A DNA stretch of 64,000 nucleotides, taken from Tenuifilum sp. 4138str (GTDB taxonomy: Bacteria > Bacteroidota > Bacteroidia > Bacteroidales > Tenuifilaceae). Numbering within the stretch: the stretch's first letter is position 1; every line of letters begins with the position of its first letter. The notes beneath the pieces were generated by a model, which saw nothing but the letters and a program-made list of their open reading frames with translations, did not search any database and had not been told where the DNA came from. The position numbers were made by a program, and so were the translations under genes. The stretch lies in NCBI RefSeq assembly GCF_041102575.1, contig NZ_JBGCUE010000005.1:124001-188000 (forward strand). The letters are read 5' to 3'. Positions 52,478-61,535 of this stretch are shown here, one piece after another.

Positions 52478-54712
52478 CTACTCAATATTGTTTAGAATAA
52501 AGTCCCGTTGAGCTTTCAGGATGTTAATTGTATGTAAAAGTAGGTTCTTAATTTCGTTGAGTAGGCCTAAGTAAAGCACGCTATTGCGAGTTCCTGTTTC
52601 ACCCTGTTTAATACGTTTTACCTGTTTCTTGCGTATTTTGTTCAGATCTTCCAGGATATCCTGCTGCTTTTTGATAGCATCAGGAACGCGGGTGTAATCG
52701 TTCTGCTTAATCATTTCCAGAATGTCATCGAAGAGATCCGAAAGCTGGTTGCTCAAATCCTTCAGCTCAGCAGCCTGCTCACGGGTTAACCCCTTATGTT
52801 GATTCTCAACATGCTGTAAGCTGGGGCGCGAGACAAACTCCAGGGAGTGGGCAAGTTCACGCAGGTAATCAATTACCTGTACGTAATAATGACCAGTTTC
52901 AATTGAGTCGGCTTCAAGCTGCTTGAGAACATAGTATACGTTATACTTTAACTTTTTGGCTTCCATGTTAAGGGCCTCCACCTCCTCGTTTACCTCCTTA
53001 AGCTGTCGGCGGTTCTCGGTTGTTAGCCCATCAATGGTTCTATTGTAAACCTTTATTGACTGTTTTAAGTATTTACGTAATTCATTGGTGCAACGGTTTA
53101 CAATACTAACTTCATCAACTATTTCCTCGTCAGCCAATTGCTTGGTCTTTTTCTTATGCAACACGTGTGATTTAATTAGTAGACCAATAGCTATAGCCAG
53201 TAAAATTATAAGTGCGGGTGCTTTGCCAAAGTAAAGTGCGGTAGCTATTCCAAAAGCAATTGTAAAGGTTACAAATGCAGTAAAGAACCATCCTGCAATA
53301 ACTGTAATTACTCCTGTAATACGATAAACTGCGCTTTCGCGACCCCAGGCTTTATCGCTCAGCGATGTTCCCATAGCAACCATAAAGGTTACATAGGTGG
53401 TTGAAAGAGGGAGCTTTAGTGCGGTAGCCGAACTGATTAGTATACTTGCCATTACAAGGTTAACGGAGGCTCTTACTAAATCGAACGATGGGGCATCCTT
53501 TGGGTTAGAGTATCGGGGGGCTTTAGTGGTATCGAACTGCTTAGCCACAAATTTTCTGATAAAACGGGGTGTAACTTTATCGACATGCTCTGCAAACCTT
53601 CGGGCTATTCGCACAATTGTCCTTGAAAACTGTGTACTTCCAAAACGCTCCATACCAGCATCCTGACGGGCTAAGCCCACTTCGGTATCGGTAACTGTTC
53701 TTGCTTTACGCGATGCCCAAAGGGTAATTACCATTATTAAGCCTGCAATGAATAGGTACATAGAGTTAGTGCTTACCTCACCAGCTAATTCAGTCATCCT
53801 CAGGGCTTCGGGTGCAATTTCTGGGTTTGCTGCATGTATTTGGTAAGCTTTTAACCCAGCCATCGAAACACCAATAAAGTTCACAAGGTCGTTCCCGGCA
53901 AACGATAATGCTAGGGCAAAAGTACCCATAAGTACAATAAACCTTAGTACATTCAGTCTGAACAGGCTAATTAGTAGTTGGAATACTACTGTCCAAACTA
54001 AAAAACTGTAAAGAAGAATGTTTAATGAATGGTCCGAAATATAGCTTATAGTTTCTTTGGATATTAAAGTGGTATCCTTTACACCTTTCATCACTATAAA
54101 ATAGGTAATGGCTGTCATGGCAATGCCACCCCATATTCCACCAACAAATTTCAGGTTTTTCTGGTAGTTAAAACTGAAAAGTAGTCGTGCAATGTACTGA
54201 ACAACCATTCCTACTACAAATGCAACAACCACTGAACTCAATATTCCCGATATGATTGCCAGAGCTTTACCACTATTTATGTAATTTCCCAGGTTTGAAA
54301 TGGTTTCACCCTCGGTATTCATTATCTTGAAAATGGAAACAGCAACTGCCGAACCTAAAAGCTCAAACACAAGGGAAACCGTAGTTGAGGTGGGTAATCC
54401 AAAGGTGTTAAAGAAGTCGAGAACAATAACATCGGTAATCATTACGGCAAGGAAAATAACCATCATCTCTGTAAAGTAGAAGTTTTCCGGCCGGAATACG
54501 CCCTTTCGGGCAACTTCCATCATACCGCTTGAAAATACTGAACCTACTAATACCCCTGCCGAAGCAACCAACAGAATCCAATGCCTTTTGGCAACTTTTG
54601 ACCCTATGGCTGAGTTAAGGAAATTAACAGCATCGTTTGCCACACCTACCATCAGGTCCGATGCAGCCAGTAGAAAAAGGATACCTACAATAAATAAATA
54701 GTATGTTTCCAT
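52478..54712 (-). CDS. Inorganic phosphate transporter, PiT family, with PhoU-like C-terminal domain
   Basis: 744 aa. The two PiT repeats have the signature GVANDAVNFLNSAIGSK at ~24-40 and FAGNDLVNFIGVSMAG at ~270-285; about ten membrane spans reach residue ~515. The last ~220 residues are charged helices (NRCTNELRKYLKQSIKVYNRTIDGL ... FILNNIE) resembling PhoU-type bundles that elsewhere are a separate gene (DUF47/PhoU). It imports phosphate with H+ or Na+. The fused tail probably regulates the carrier in cis. Four direct-repeat boxes lie upstream, in agreement with phosphate control. Confidence 0.9.
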   Translation of the reverse strand: METYYLFIVGILFLLAASDLMVGVANDAVNFLNSAIGSKVAKRHWILLVASAGVLVGSVFSSGMMEVARKGVFRPENFYFTEMMVIFLAVMITDVIVLDFFNTFGLPTSTTVSLVFELLGSAVAVSIFKIMNTEGETISNLGNYINSGKALAIISGILSSVVVAFVVGMVVQYIARLLFSFNYQKNLKFVGGIWGGIAMTAITYFIVMKGVKDTTLISKETISYISDHSLNILLYSFLVWTVVFQLLISLFRLNVLRFIVLMGTFALALSFAGNDLVNFIGVSMAGLKAYQIHAANPEIAPEALRMTELAGEVSTNSMYLFIAGLIMVITLWASRKARTVTDTEVGLARQDAGMERFGSTQFSRTIVRIARRFAEHVDKVTPRFIRKFVAKQFDTTKAPRYSNPKDAPSFDLVRASVNLVMASILISSATALKLPLSTTYVTFMVAMGTSLSDKAWGRESAVYRITGVITVIAGWFFTAFVTFTIAFGIATALYFGKAPALIILLAIAIGLLIKSHVLHKKKTKQLADEEIVDEVSIVNRCTNELRKYLKQSIKVYNRTIDGLTTENRRQLKEVNEEVEALNMEAKKLKYNVYYVLKQLEADSIETGHYYVQVIDYLRELAHSLEFVSRPSLQHVENQHKGLTREQAAELKDLSNQLSDLFDDILEMIKQNDYTRVPDAIKKQQDILEDLNKIRKKQVKRIKQGETGTRNSVLYLGLLNEIKNLLLHTINILKAQRDFILNNIE

Positions 54713-54731
54713 TGTATTATAGTTTGACGCG

Positions 54732-54809
54732 CAAAATTACCCTTTCAAATGCTTGGTTTCTTAAATGCCCTATTACTTTTAGGTTAACCCAATGTTAAGT
54801 TAATGTTAA
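54732..54809 (-). promoter_or_regulatory. Pho-box-like operator array and -7 element, PiT transporter
   Basis: -7 element TAATTTTG (minus) at 54732-54739. Plus-strand half-sites ATTAC 54772, GTTAA 54783, GTTAA 54794 and GTTAA 54805 at exact 11-bp pitch (+33 to +66 from the -7); a TTAAA one base out of phase is at 54761, and a further GTTAA at 54814. Confidence 0.65.
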
Positions 54810-54821
54810 GTGGGTTAAAAA

Positions 54822-55550
54822 TCAAATTGATTTTCTTTTTCTAAACGATACTGGAATCACATCGCCATTGTTCATGGTGATTAATGATGATGGGAATCGG
54901 GAAATTTTTTCAATATACCGTTGATTCACCAAATGCGATTGATGGCAGCGTAAAAATCCGCATTCGTTAAGCATTTCGTCAAACTCCTTGAGAGTTCGGT
55001 TTACTCGTACTTGGTTGCCATCCACAAGGTAAAAAATGGTTGCATTGCCATCGGATTGGCATCGAACAATTTCTGAAGTGTTAACAACGTAAGTGCCATC
55101 GGAGTTCCTAAGTGCAAGTAGCTTATCCTTTTTTCCAATATTCCTGGTGTTTTCAATAAGGGCATTGAGGCGTTCCTGTTGCTTATCGTTAAGGGCTTGG
55201 GCTAAGGCAACATCTAAAGCTTTAACAAGATCATCGGGGTCCACCGGCTTAAGAAGATAGTCTACAGCACTAAACTTAAAAGCTTTGACAGCATATTCCT
55301 GGTATGCAGAAATTATTATCACTTTAAAAGGAATATTATCAAACATCTTCAGTAGGTCGAACCCATGCCCATCGGCTAACTGCATGTCGAGGAATACAAT
55401 ATCGGGGCACTGGTTTTTTATCAAATCGTAGGCGCTTTTTATGCTTTCAGCTTTACCTATAACGGTTATAGATGGGTAATATACATTAAGCATTCGGGTT
55501 AGCGATTCCCGCGCATGTATCTCGTCGTCAACTATAACTGCTTTAACCAT
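54822..55550 (-). CDS. LytTR-family response regulator
   Basis: 242 aa. Receiver domain (VDDEIHARES, phosphoacceptor Asp55 in IVFLDMQLADGHGF, KPVDPDD) and a LytTR DNA-binding domain (~145-242: VRCQSDGNATIFYLVDGNQVRVNRTLKEF, FLRCHQSHLVNQRYI). Overlaps the kinase stop codon by one base (TAATG), so translation is coupled. Its own targets are not known; the metal-efflux operon is divergent from the kinase. Confidence 0.92.
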   Translation of the reverse strand: MVKAVIVDDEIHARESLTRMLNVYYPSITVIGKAESIKSAYDLIKNQCPDIVFLDMQLADGHGFDLLKMFDNIPFKVIIISAYQEYAVKAFKFSAVDYLLKPVDPDDLVKALDVALAQALNDKQQERLNALIENTRNIGKKDKLLALRNSDGTYVVNTSEIVRCQSDGNATIFYLVDGNQVRVNRTLKEFDEMLNECGFLRCHQSHLVNQRYIEKISRFPSSLITMNNGDVIPVSFRKRKSI

Positions 55551-56299
55551 TACTTTAGGGGTATTACAATTTGAGCTATAGTTCCCGAGGTGTTCCCACT
55601 TAGGGTCGATTTATCGGTAATGTTTAGCTTGATTCCCGAATTCCCAAGCTTTTTGAGGTTTTTAATACGTTCCTTGGTTATTTCGGTAGCTAACGACCTG
55701 TACTGTTTCCCTTTACTCTCCTGAACTTCGCGCGATTTCTCAATTCCTATACCGTTGTCTTCCACTTCAATTACAAGTTGCTTTGGTTTAGTTAGGGTAT
55801 AGCGAATCTCTATTTTACCTGCCCAGTAAATGCCAGACAAGCCATGCTCGATAGCATTTTCTATGAGCGGTTGTGCAAGCATCGGTGGGATTAGTGTTGC
55901 ATCGGGGTCAATTTGCTCTGCAACGATTATGGTATAGTCGAACCTTCCTTCAAACCTTAGCTTCTGTAAGTCGAGGTAAAGCTTAAGGGTGGCAATTTCT
56001 CTCTCTAAGCTACACAGCTCACAACGGGAGTTTTCAAGGATTAGGCGGGTAAGTTTTGCAAAGCTTGCGAGATACTTACTGGCGGTATGGGGTTCGTTGC
56101 GGAAAATATAGCTTTGAATGGCTGTTAAGGAGTTGAATACAAAATGCGGATTCATTTGCGAGAGCAAAACTTGCTGTTCGTATCTTAAAATCCGATCTTT
56201 TAGCTTTTTTCTGCTGGTAAAAAGGTAGATTATTGCAATGGCAAACACCACGGAATGAATAACAAGCAGGGTTACTTGTGGAGTGGAAGATATGAACAT
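55550..56299 (-). CDS. LytS-type sensor histidine kinase (His_kinase domain)
   Basis: 249 aa from the ATG at 56299. A -7 element at 56319-56326 would leave only ~4-5 nt of leader before an ATG at 56308, so the second ATG is preferred. One membrane span (TLLVIHSVVFAIAIIYLF), coiled linker, then LLSQMNPHFVFNSLTAIQSYIF with the phosphoacceptor His (residue 52), and ATPase motifs LAQPLIENAIEHGL (N box) and VEDNGIGIEKS (G1). No extracellular sensor domain, so input may be via membrane or partner proteins. Partner of the LytTR regulator. Confidence 0.9.
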   Translation of the reverse strand: MFISSTPQVTLLVIHSVVFAIAIIYLFTSRKKLKDRILRYEQQVLLSQMNPHFVFNSLTAIQSYIFRNEPHTASKYLASFAKLTRLILENSRCELCSLEREIATLKLYLDLQKLRFEGRFDYTIIVAEQIDPDATLIPPMLAQPLIENAIEHGLSGIYWAGKIEIRYTLTKPKQLVIEVEDNGIGIEKSREVQESKGKQYRSLATEITKERIKNLKKLGNSGIKLNITDKSTLSGNTSGTIAQIVIPLK

Positions 56300-56318
56300 G
56301 GTGCACAATTGTTTGATG

Positions 56319-56326
56319 CAAATATA
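56319..56326 (-). promoter_or_regulatory. -7 element of the two-component operon (TATATTTG)
   Basis: Match to TAnnTTTG on the minus strand, 20 bp from the preferred kinase start. Confidence 0.5.
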
Positions 56327-56370
56327 TGTTTTTTGGTTAAACCATTAAGTGGGAATTCAATCGAAAAGAA

Positions 56371-56378
56371 TAAATTTG
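56371..56378 (+). promoter_or_regulatory. -7 element of the metal-efflux operon (TAAATTTG)
   Basis: Match to TAnnTTTG 17 bp before the ATG at 56395. Confidence 0.5.
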
Positions 56379-56394
56379 CAGCCAATTGCTTTTC

Positions 56395-56805
56395 ATGAAG
56401 AGGGTCATTTCAATAATACTATTGGGGCTGGGTGTGGGGATGATGTTGGTTCATTCACTTGTTCCGCATCACCACCACAATGGTGAGGTTTGCTTTGTTG
56501 AGGCTGCTCAGATGTGTTGCCAACATGGCAATGGTAACCACCACGATTCCCCCCATAGCCATTCCCACGATCAGTCATGCAACCTTTTGAATGACCTTAC
56601 CCAGGCCGAAAAGTTTAGGGTTATTGATATTTCGCAGGTAATCTCAAATCTTAACGTTGTTAAGGATTTTTTTGCTAATCTAAACAGATGTATCGATACT
56701 GCCGTAAGGCTGGAACTTTCACAAAGAATCTACATTTCTGGTATTTCTAATACCTGGCAGATTCTAATTATTAGCTGCCACACATTAAGGGCTCCCCCTT
56801 TCTAA
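56395..56805 (+). CDS. Small His/Cys-rich exported protein of the metal-efflux operon
   Basis: 136 aa from the ATG at 56395 (a TTG lies three codons upstream). N-terminal hydrophobic segment (MKRVISIILLGLGVGMMLVHSLVPHHHH) then a His/Cys-rich stretch: HHHHNGEVCF, MCCQHGNGNHHDSPHSHSHDQSC. This suggests metal binding in the periplasm, for example a chaperone that feeds the RND pump. The C-terminal half has no motif that I recognise. It is 86 bp upstream of the adaptor gene on the same strand. Confidence 0.7.
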   Translation: MKRVISIILLGLGVGMMLVHSLVPHHHHNGEVCFVEAAQMCCQHGNGNHHDSPHSHSHDQSCNLLNDLTQAEKFRVIDISQVISNLNVVKDFFANLNRCIDTAVRLELSQRIYISGISNTWQILIISCHTLRAPPF

Positions 56806-56891
56806 ATCGATTTAGTTGGTTTGTATTCATGGTTAGTATCACTAACCAAAGTTTACTATTCATTTTTCGTTAATAATTAATTCGATTTGGA

Positions 56892-58415
56892 ATGGTTAAA
56901 AATTATTTACTAATAGCCCTTGCTACATTTATTTTTACTGCTTGTAATGATACTCAAAGGCAACAAAGTCAAAACCATGAAGGGCATTCGCATGAACAAG
57001 CTGAACATGCCGAAGAGGAAGTTGCGCACTTTACAGCTTATACTGATAGCCTTGAGATATACATTGTTGGCAACCCAATTATCGCCGGCAAGGAGGTTGA
57101 ACTTACCGCTCACGTAACAGGGATGAAGAGTTTCAAACCTGTAAAGGTTGATTCATTAATGCTTAACGTAACGGCCGAAGGTAAATCGTATTCCTTTACA
57201 GCCATAAATACTGGTAACGATGGAATTTACAAGCTCAAAGTACAATTTGATGTAAATGGTAAGGCCGATGCTTCAATTGAAATGGTAATAAATGGCATTA
57301 AGGGATTTTACCGGTTGGGACAGTTTACCATTTACCATTGCGAACACGATTGGGCAGACTCGCCCGAACATAGCCATGCATCAAACACTATCAAATTTAC
57401 AAAGGAGCAGGCTTGGGCTATTGATTTTGCTACTGAAATTATCACGCCTCAACCAATAGGTGCAGTTATAAAAACTACTGGCATGGTTTTGCCGGCTCAA
57501 GCCGACGAGGTGGTTTTGGTAGCAGGTATTTCGGGAATAGTGAGCTTTGCTGATAGGTCTATTTTACCTGGAATGCAGGTTCATGAGTCGGAGGTATTGC
57601 TTAGGTTGATTTCCAAGGGTGTGGCCGATAACTTTGCTTTACGCTATGCCGAGGCTAAAAGTAGGTATGAGCTTGCCAAGTCCGCTTACGAGCGTCAAAA
57701 AGCTTTGGCTGGTGAGCAGGTTATTTCCACTGCTGAGTTCCAAAAGGCAAAAAGCGAATATGAGGTAGCCCTTGCTGCATTCAAGGCCTGTGAAAACGGA
57801 TTTTCTGCCGATGGCCAACAAATTGTAAGCCCTACAAATGCTGAGGTTCTGAAAGTGTACATATCAAATGGCGATTACGTAAACGCTGGTCAGCCTTTGG
57901 TAAAGCTGAGTAAGCTATCTGTTTCAAGGATTCAGTGCTACGTTCAGCCACGCTTTCTGAATTTACTTAACTCAATTTTCGATGCAAATATTAGGGTATC
58001 CTCTTCCGGAGTGGTCGTTAACCTAAAATCATCTGGAGGGAGTATAGTTGCAGTAGGCAGGACAATATCATCGGAAAACCATTTAATCCCGGTTGTCATG
58101 GAATTACCCAATGTTGGGGTATTGCCAGTAGGCGAAGTGGTTGATGTTTACCTGCTTTGTCAATCCAAGGGGCACGCCCTTACTGTTCCGCTTTCAGCAC
58201 TTCTGGAGGAGCAGGGTAACCATTTTGTGATGGTGCAGCTAACCCCGGAAACTTTCATTAAACGCGAGGTGAAGCTAGGTGTTACCGATGGTTCAAGGGT
58301 TGAGGTTTTATCGGGCTTGCAATCAGGCAATCGGATTGTAACTCGGGGTGCCGTGTATGTAAAGATGGCACAAAGTTCGGGTGCGCTCGATGCTCACTCG
58401 GGTCATGTTCACTAA
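56892..58415 (+). CDS. RND efflux periplasmic adaptor (CusB/CzcB-like) lipoprotein
   Basis: 507 aa. Lipobox FTAC (ATFIFTACND), then a His/Glu-rich N-terminus (NHEGHSHEQAEHAEEEVAH), a ~110-residue beta module, and the adaptor core: barrel-sandwich (ISGIVSFADRSILPGMQVHESEVLLRL), coiled-coil hairpin (ALRYAEAKSRYELAKSAYERQKALAG...STAEFQKAKSEYEVALAAF), beta-barrel and membrane-proximal domain. It bridges the inner-membrane pump and TolC-like channel. The last residues are again His-rich (DAHSGHVH). Six codons' worth of bases separate it from the pump gene. Confidence 0.9.
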   Translation: MVKNYLLIALATFIFTACNDTQRQQSQNHEGHSHEQAEHAEEEVAHFTAYTDSLEIYIVGNPIIAGKEVELTAHVTGMKSFKPVKVDSLMLNVTAEGKSYSFTAINTGNDGIYKLKVQFDVNGKADASIEMVINGIKGFYRLGQFTIYHCEHDWADSPEHSHASNTIKFTKEQAWAIDFATEIITPQPIGAVIKTTGMVLPAQADEVVLVAGISGIVSFADRSILPGMQVHESEVLLRLISKGVADNFALRYAEAKSRYELAKSAYERQKALAGEQVISTAEFQKAKSEYEVALAAFKACENGFSADGQQIVSPTNAEVLKVYISNGDYVNAGQPLVKLSKLSVSRIQCYVQPRFLNLLNSIFDANIRVSSSGVVVNLKSSGGSIVAVGRTISSENHLIPVVMELPNVGVLPVGEVVDVYLLCQSKGHALTVPLSALLEEQGNHFVMVQLTPETFIKREVKLGVTDGSRVEVLSGLQSGNRIVTRGAVYVKMAQSSGALDAHSGHVH

Positions 58416-58427
58416 AAGAAGTTGGCT

Positions 58428-61400
58428 ATGCTCGACAGGATAATCATTTTCTCGCTGAGAAATAAATATTTCATACTCATAAGCACCTTAGTGCTTATGG
58501 TTATAGGACTTCGTACAGTTTCCAATATGGACATTGACGTATTTCCTGACCTTACAGCCCCCACAGTTGTTGTAATGACCGATGCTCACGGTATGGCAGC
58601 GGAAGAGGTTGAGAGGTTAGTAACATTTCCAATTGAGACCGCCGTGAATGGCGCTACCGATGTTAGGCGGGTAAGGTCAGTATCCGCTCAGGGCTTTTCG
58701 TTTGTATGGGTGGAGTTTGACTGGGGAGTAGATGTTTTAAAGGCACGCCAGGTTGTTAGTGAAAAGCTTATTGCGGTTGCCCAACAAATGCCCTTGGGCG
58801 TGAGTCAACCAATGCTTGCACCACAAAGTAGTGTGATGGGCGAAATCTTTTTTATTGGCCTGCAAGCCGATAGTACAAGCATGATGGAGCTTCGGACAAT
58901 TGCAGAATGGACAGTTAAGCCTCTTGTTCTTGCCACTGGTGGGGTTTCGCAGGTTACCATCATTGGTGGCGATTACAAGCAGTACCAGGTGGTGGCAAAT
59001 CCTACACGCATGCTTCATTTAGGCGTTACTATGCATGAGCTGACCAATGCATGCCGATTCATCAGCATGAATTCCAATGGAGTTAACGTAAGGGAATTTG
59101 GAAATGAGTATGTAGTCCGAGGAATAGCGCGCACTTCCGATATTGAGCAACTTGGTCAAACCCTGGTTGCCACCCGTGAAGGAATGCCTGTAAAGATTAG
59201 CGACATAGCTGAAATCCGTGTTGCACCTGCCCCTAAAATGGGTTATGCATCAAGCAATGCATCGCCGGCAATTATTCTATCAATCTCAAAGCAACCCAAT
59301 ATTAATACACTTGAGGTTACTCGTAAAATTGAGGCAAATCTGGAAAATCTGAAAAAATCGTTGCCCCCCGATGTCAAGCTTAACACCAAAATATTTCGGC
59401 AATCCGATTTTATTGAGCGCTCAGTGGGGAACGTTCGGCAGGCATTAATTGAGGGGGCAATCTTTGTAACCATTATTCTTCTGCTTTTTCTTGGTAGTTT
59501 TCGGACAACAATCATTTCGCTGCTTGCCATACCCATTTCGTTACTTGCCACTTTTGTGGTGATGAAATTACTCGGTATCAACATCAATACCATGAGCCTT
59601 GGCGGAATGGCAATTGCCATAGGTTCGCTGGTTGACGATGCCATAATTGATGTTGAAAATGTTTACAAGCGATTGAGGCAAAATTGGCAGAAACCTGAAC
59701 ATCAAAGGCAATCGAATTTTGCGGTAGTTTATGAAGCTTCTCGCGAGATTAGGGCTTCAATCCTGAATGCAACTTTGATTATAATTGTTGCCTTTGTTCC
59801 CTTATTTTTCTTAAGCGGTATGGAAGGGCGTATGCTTAAGCCACTCGGTATTTCATTCATTGTATCACTTTTTATGTCGTTGCTGGTAGCAATGACTCTT
59901 ACCCCTGTGCTAGCGCAAATGCTGCTATCAGGCGAGACCTACCTCAAACAAAATATGAATGAGAAATGGTTGGCAGCCAAGCTCAGGAAAGGCTACGAAA
60001 AGTCGTTGCAGTGGGTTCTTAGCAGAAAAAGATTAGTGTTAGGTAGCACCCTGTTGCTGCTAGTTTTGTCGGTTATGCTCTTGTTTGGCATGGGGCGTAG
60101 CTTCCTTCCGGAGTTTAATGAGGGCTCGCTAACGCTATCGGTGGTAACGCCACCGGGCACTTCGCTCGATGAAACCAATAAGGTGGGTAACTACATCGAA
60201 AGAAAGCTTCTGGCAATACCTGAGGTAACATCAACAGCCCGCCGAACAGGTAGAGGCGAGCTCGATGAGCATTCGCAGGCAACCAACAGTTCCGAGATTG
60301 ATGTGAACTTTCAGCTTAAGGAGCGCAACAACGATGAGTTTCTCGCCGATGTTCGAGCAACACTCGCCCGCATCCCGGGTATAGCTGTCACTGTTGGGCA
60401 GCCTTTGGGGCACCGCATCGACCATATGCTTACTGGCACGCGGGCAAGCATTGCCATTAAGCTCTTTGGCGACGACCTCTCTAAGCTCTATTCCCTAGCC
60501 AACCAAATAAAAGCTGAAATAGCGGGAATTAACGGTTTGGTTGATGTAAACGTTGAGCAGCAGGTTGAGGTGCCGCAAATTCAGATTAGAGCTAAACGGG
60601 CTCTACTTGCTGACTACGGCATCAGCCTCGAGGAGTTCAATGAGTTTATTGATGTTGTGCTCGGGGGTGAAAAACTTGCCGATATTTACGAAGGGCAGCA
60701 ACGTTTCGACCTGGTGGTAAAGCTGGACTCAACCTACACTTCTACCATTGAAGGAATTAAATCGATTCTTATTGACTCGCCCAAGTATGGTAAGGTTCCT
60801 CTTTACCAAGTTGCCGATGTGATTTCAACTACAGGCCCTAACATTATTAGTCGTGAAAACGTTCAGCGCAAACTGGTTATATCGGCCAACGTTGCAGGGC
60901 GCGACCTACGAGGCGTTGTTAACGATATTCGTAGCAGGGTTGATGGGAGCATAACTTTCCCTGAGGGTTATAGGGTTGAGTACGGCGGACAGTTCGAGAG
61001 CGAGGCCCGTGCTTCGAGGACACTTCTAATAGCTTCTCTTATTTCAATTTTAATAATTTTTATGCTACTCTTCATAGAATTTCGTAACTTCAGCTTAGCC
61101 GGAATAATTTTATTGAACCTTCCCTTGGCCCTTATTGGTGGTGTTGTTGCCATATGGCTTACTTCGGGAGTTTTAAGCATTCCGGCAATTATCGGGTTTA
61201 TTTCGCTTTTTGGTATTGCTACACGAAATGGAATATTGTTAATATCTAACTACATTCGTTTTAGAAAAATGGGATTTGATGTTCAGGAGGTGGTGGTTAA
61301 AGGTTCGTCAGACCGGCTAAACGCAATTCTTATGACTGCGCTTACCGCTGCCCTTGCTTTAATACCGCTTGCTTTTAAGGGGCACCTTGCCGGAAACGAG

Positions 61401-61535
61401 ATTCAAAGTCCTATGGCCAAGGTTATTTTGGGAGGTCTGTTAACATCAACTTTTCTGAACATCTACATTATTCCCATTGTTTACACCATGTTTGATAAAA
61501 ACGAAATTGTAAGTGATTATGATAACCAGGAGTAA
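58428..61535 (+). CDS. Heavy-metal efflux RND pump (CusA/CzcA family)
   Basis: 1035 aa from the ATG at 58428 (a TTG two codons upstream is less likely). HME-RND signature from the N-terminus: NMDIDVFPDLTAPTVVVMT, GMAAEEVERLVTFPIETAVNG, then SLGGMAIAIGSLVDDAIIDVENVYKRL (TM4), where CzcA-type pumps have DFGxxxDGA and Cus-type AIGAMVDAAIVMIEN. Ours is AIGSLVDDAIIDVEN, so the substrate (Cu+/Ag+ or Co/Ni/Zn) cannot be assigned from this motif. Twelve membrane helices and two large periplasmic loops are present. It exports metal using proton motive force; overlaps the TolC gene by ~17 nt. Confidence 0.92.
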   Translation: MLDRIIIFSLRNKYFILISTLVLMVIGLRTVSNMDIDVFPDLTAPTVVVMTDAHGMAAEEVERLVTFPIETAVNGATDVRRVRSVSAQGFSFVWVEFDWGVDVLKARQVVSEKLIAVAQQMPLGVSQPMLAPQSSVMGEIFFIGLQADSTSMMELRTIAEWTVKPLVLATGGVSQVTIIGGDYKQYQVVANPTRMLHLGVTMHELTNACRFISMNSNGVNVREFGNEYVVRGIARTSDIEQLGQTLVATREGMPVKISDIAEIRVAPAPKMGYASSNASPAIILSISKQPNINTLEVTRKIEANLENLKKSLPPDVKLNTKIFRQSDFIERSVGNVRQALIEGAIFVTIILLLFLGSFRTTIISLLAIPISLLATFVVMKLLGININTMSLGGMAIAIGSLVDDAIIDVENVYKRLRQNWQKPEHQRQSNFAVVYEASREIRASILNATLIIIVAFVPLFFLSGMEGRMLKPLGISFIVSLFMSLLVAMTLTPVLAQMLLSGETYLKQNMNEKWLAAKLRKGYEKSLQWVLSRKRLVLGSTLLLLVLSVMLLFGMGRSFLPEFNEGSLTLSVVTPPGTSLDETNKVGNYIERKLLAIPEVTSTARRTGRGELDEHSQATNSSEIDVNFQLKERNNDEFLADVRATLARIPGIAVTVGQPLGHRIDHMLTGTRASIAIKLFGDDLSKLYSLANQIKAEIAGINGLVDVNVEQQVEVPQIQIRAKRALLADYGISLEEFNEFIDVVLGGEKLADIYEGQQRFDLVVKLDSTYTSTIEGIKSILIDSPKYGKVPLYQVADVISTTGPNIISRENVQRKLVISANVAGRDLRGVVNDIRSRVDGSITFPEGYRVEYGGQFESEARASRTLLIASLISILIIFMLLFIEFRNFSLAGIILLNLPLALIGGVVAIWLTSGVLSIPAIIGFISLFGIATRNGILLISNYIRFRKMGFDVQEVVVKGSSDRLNAILMTALTAALALIPLAFKGHLAGNEIQSPMAKVILGGLLTSTFLNIYIIPIVYTMFDKNEIVSDYDNQE

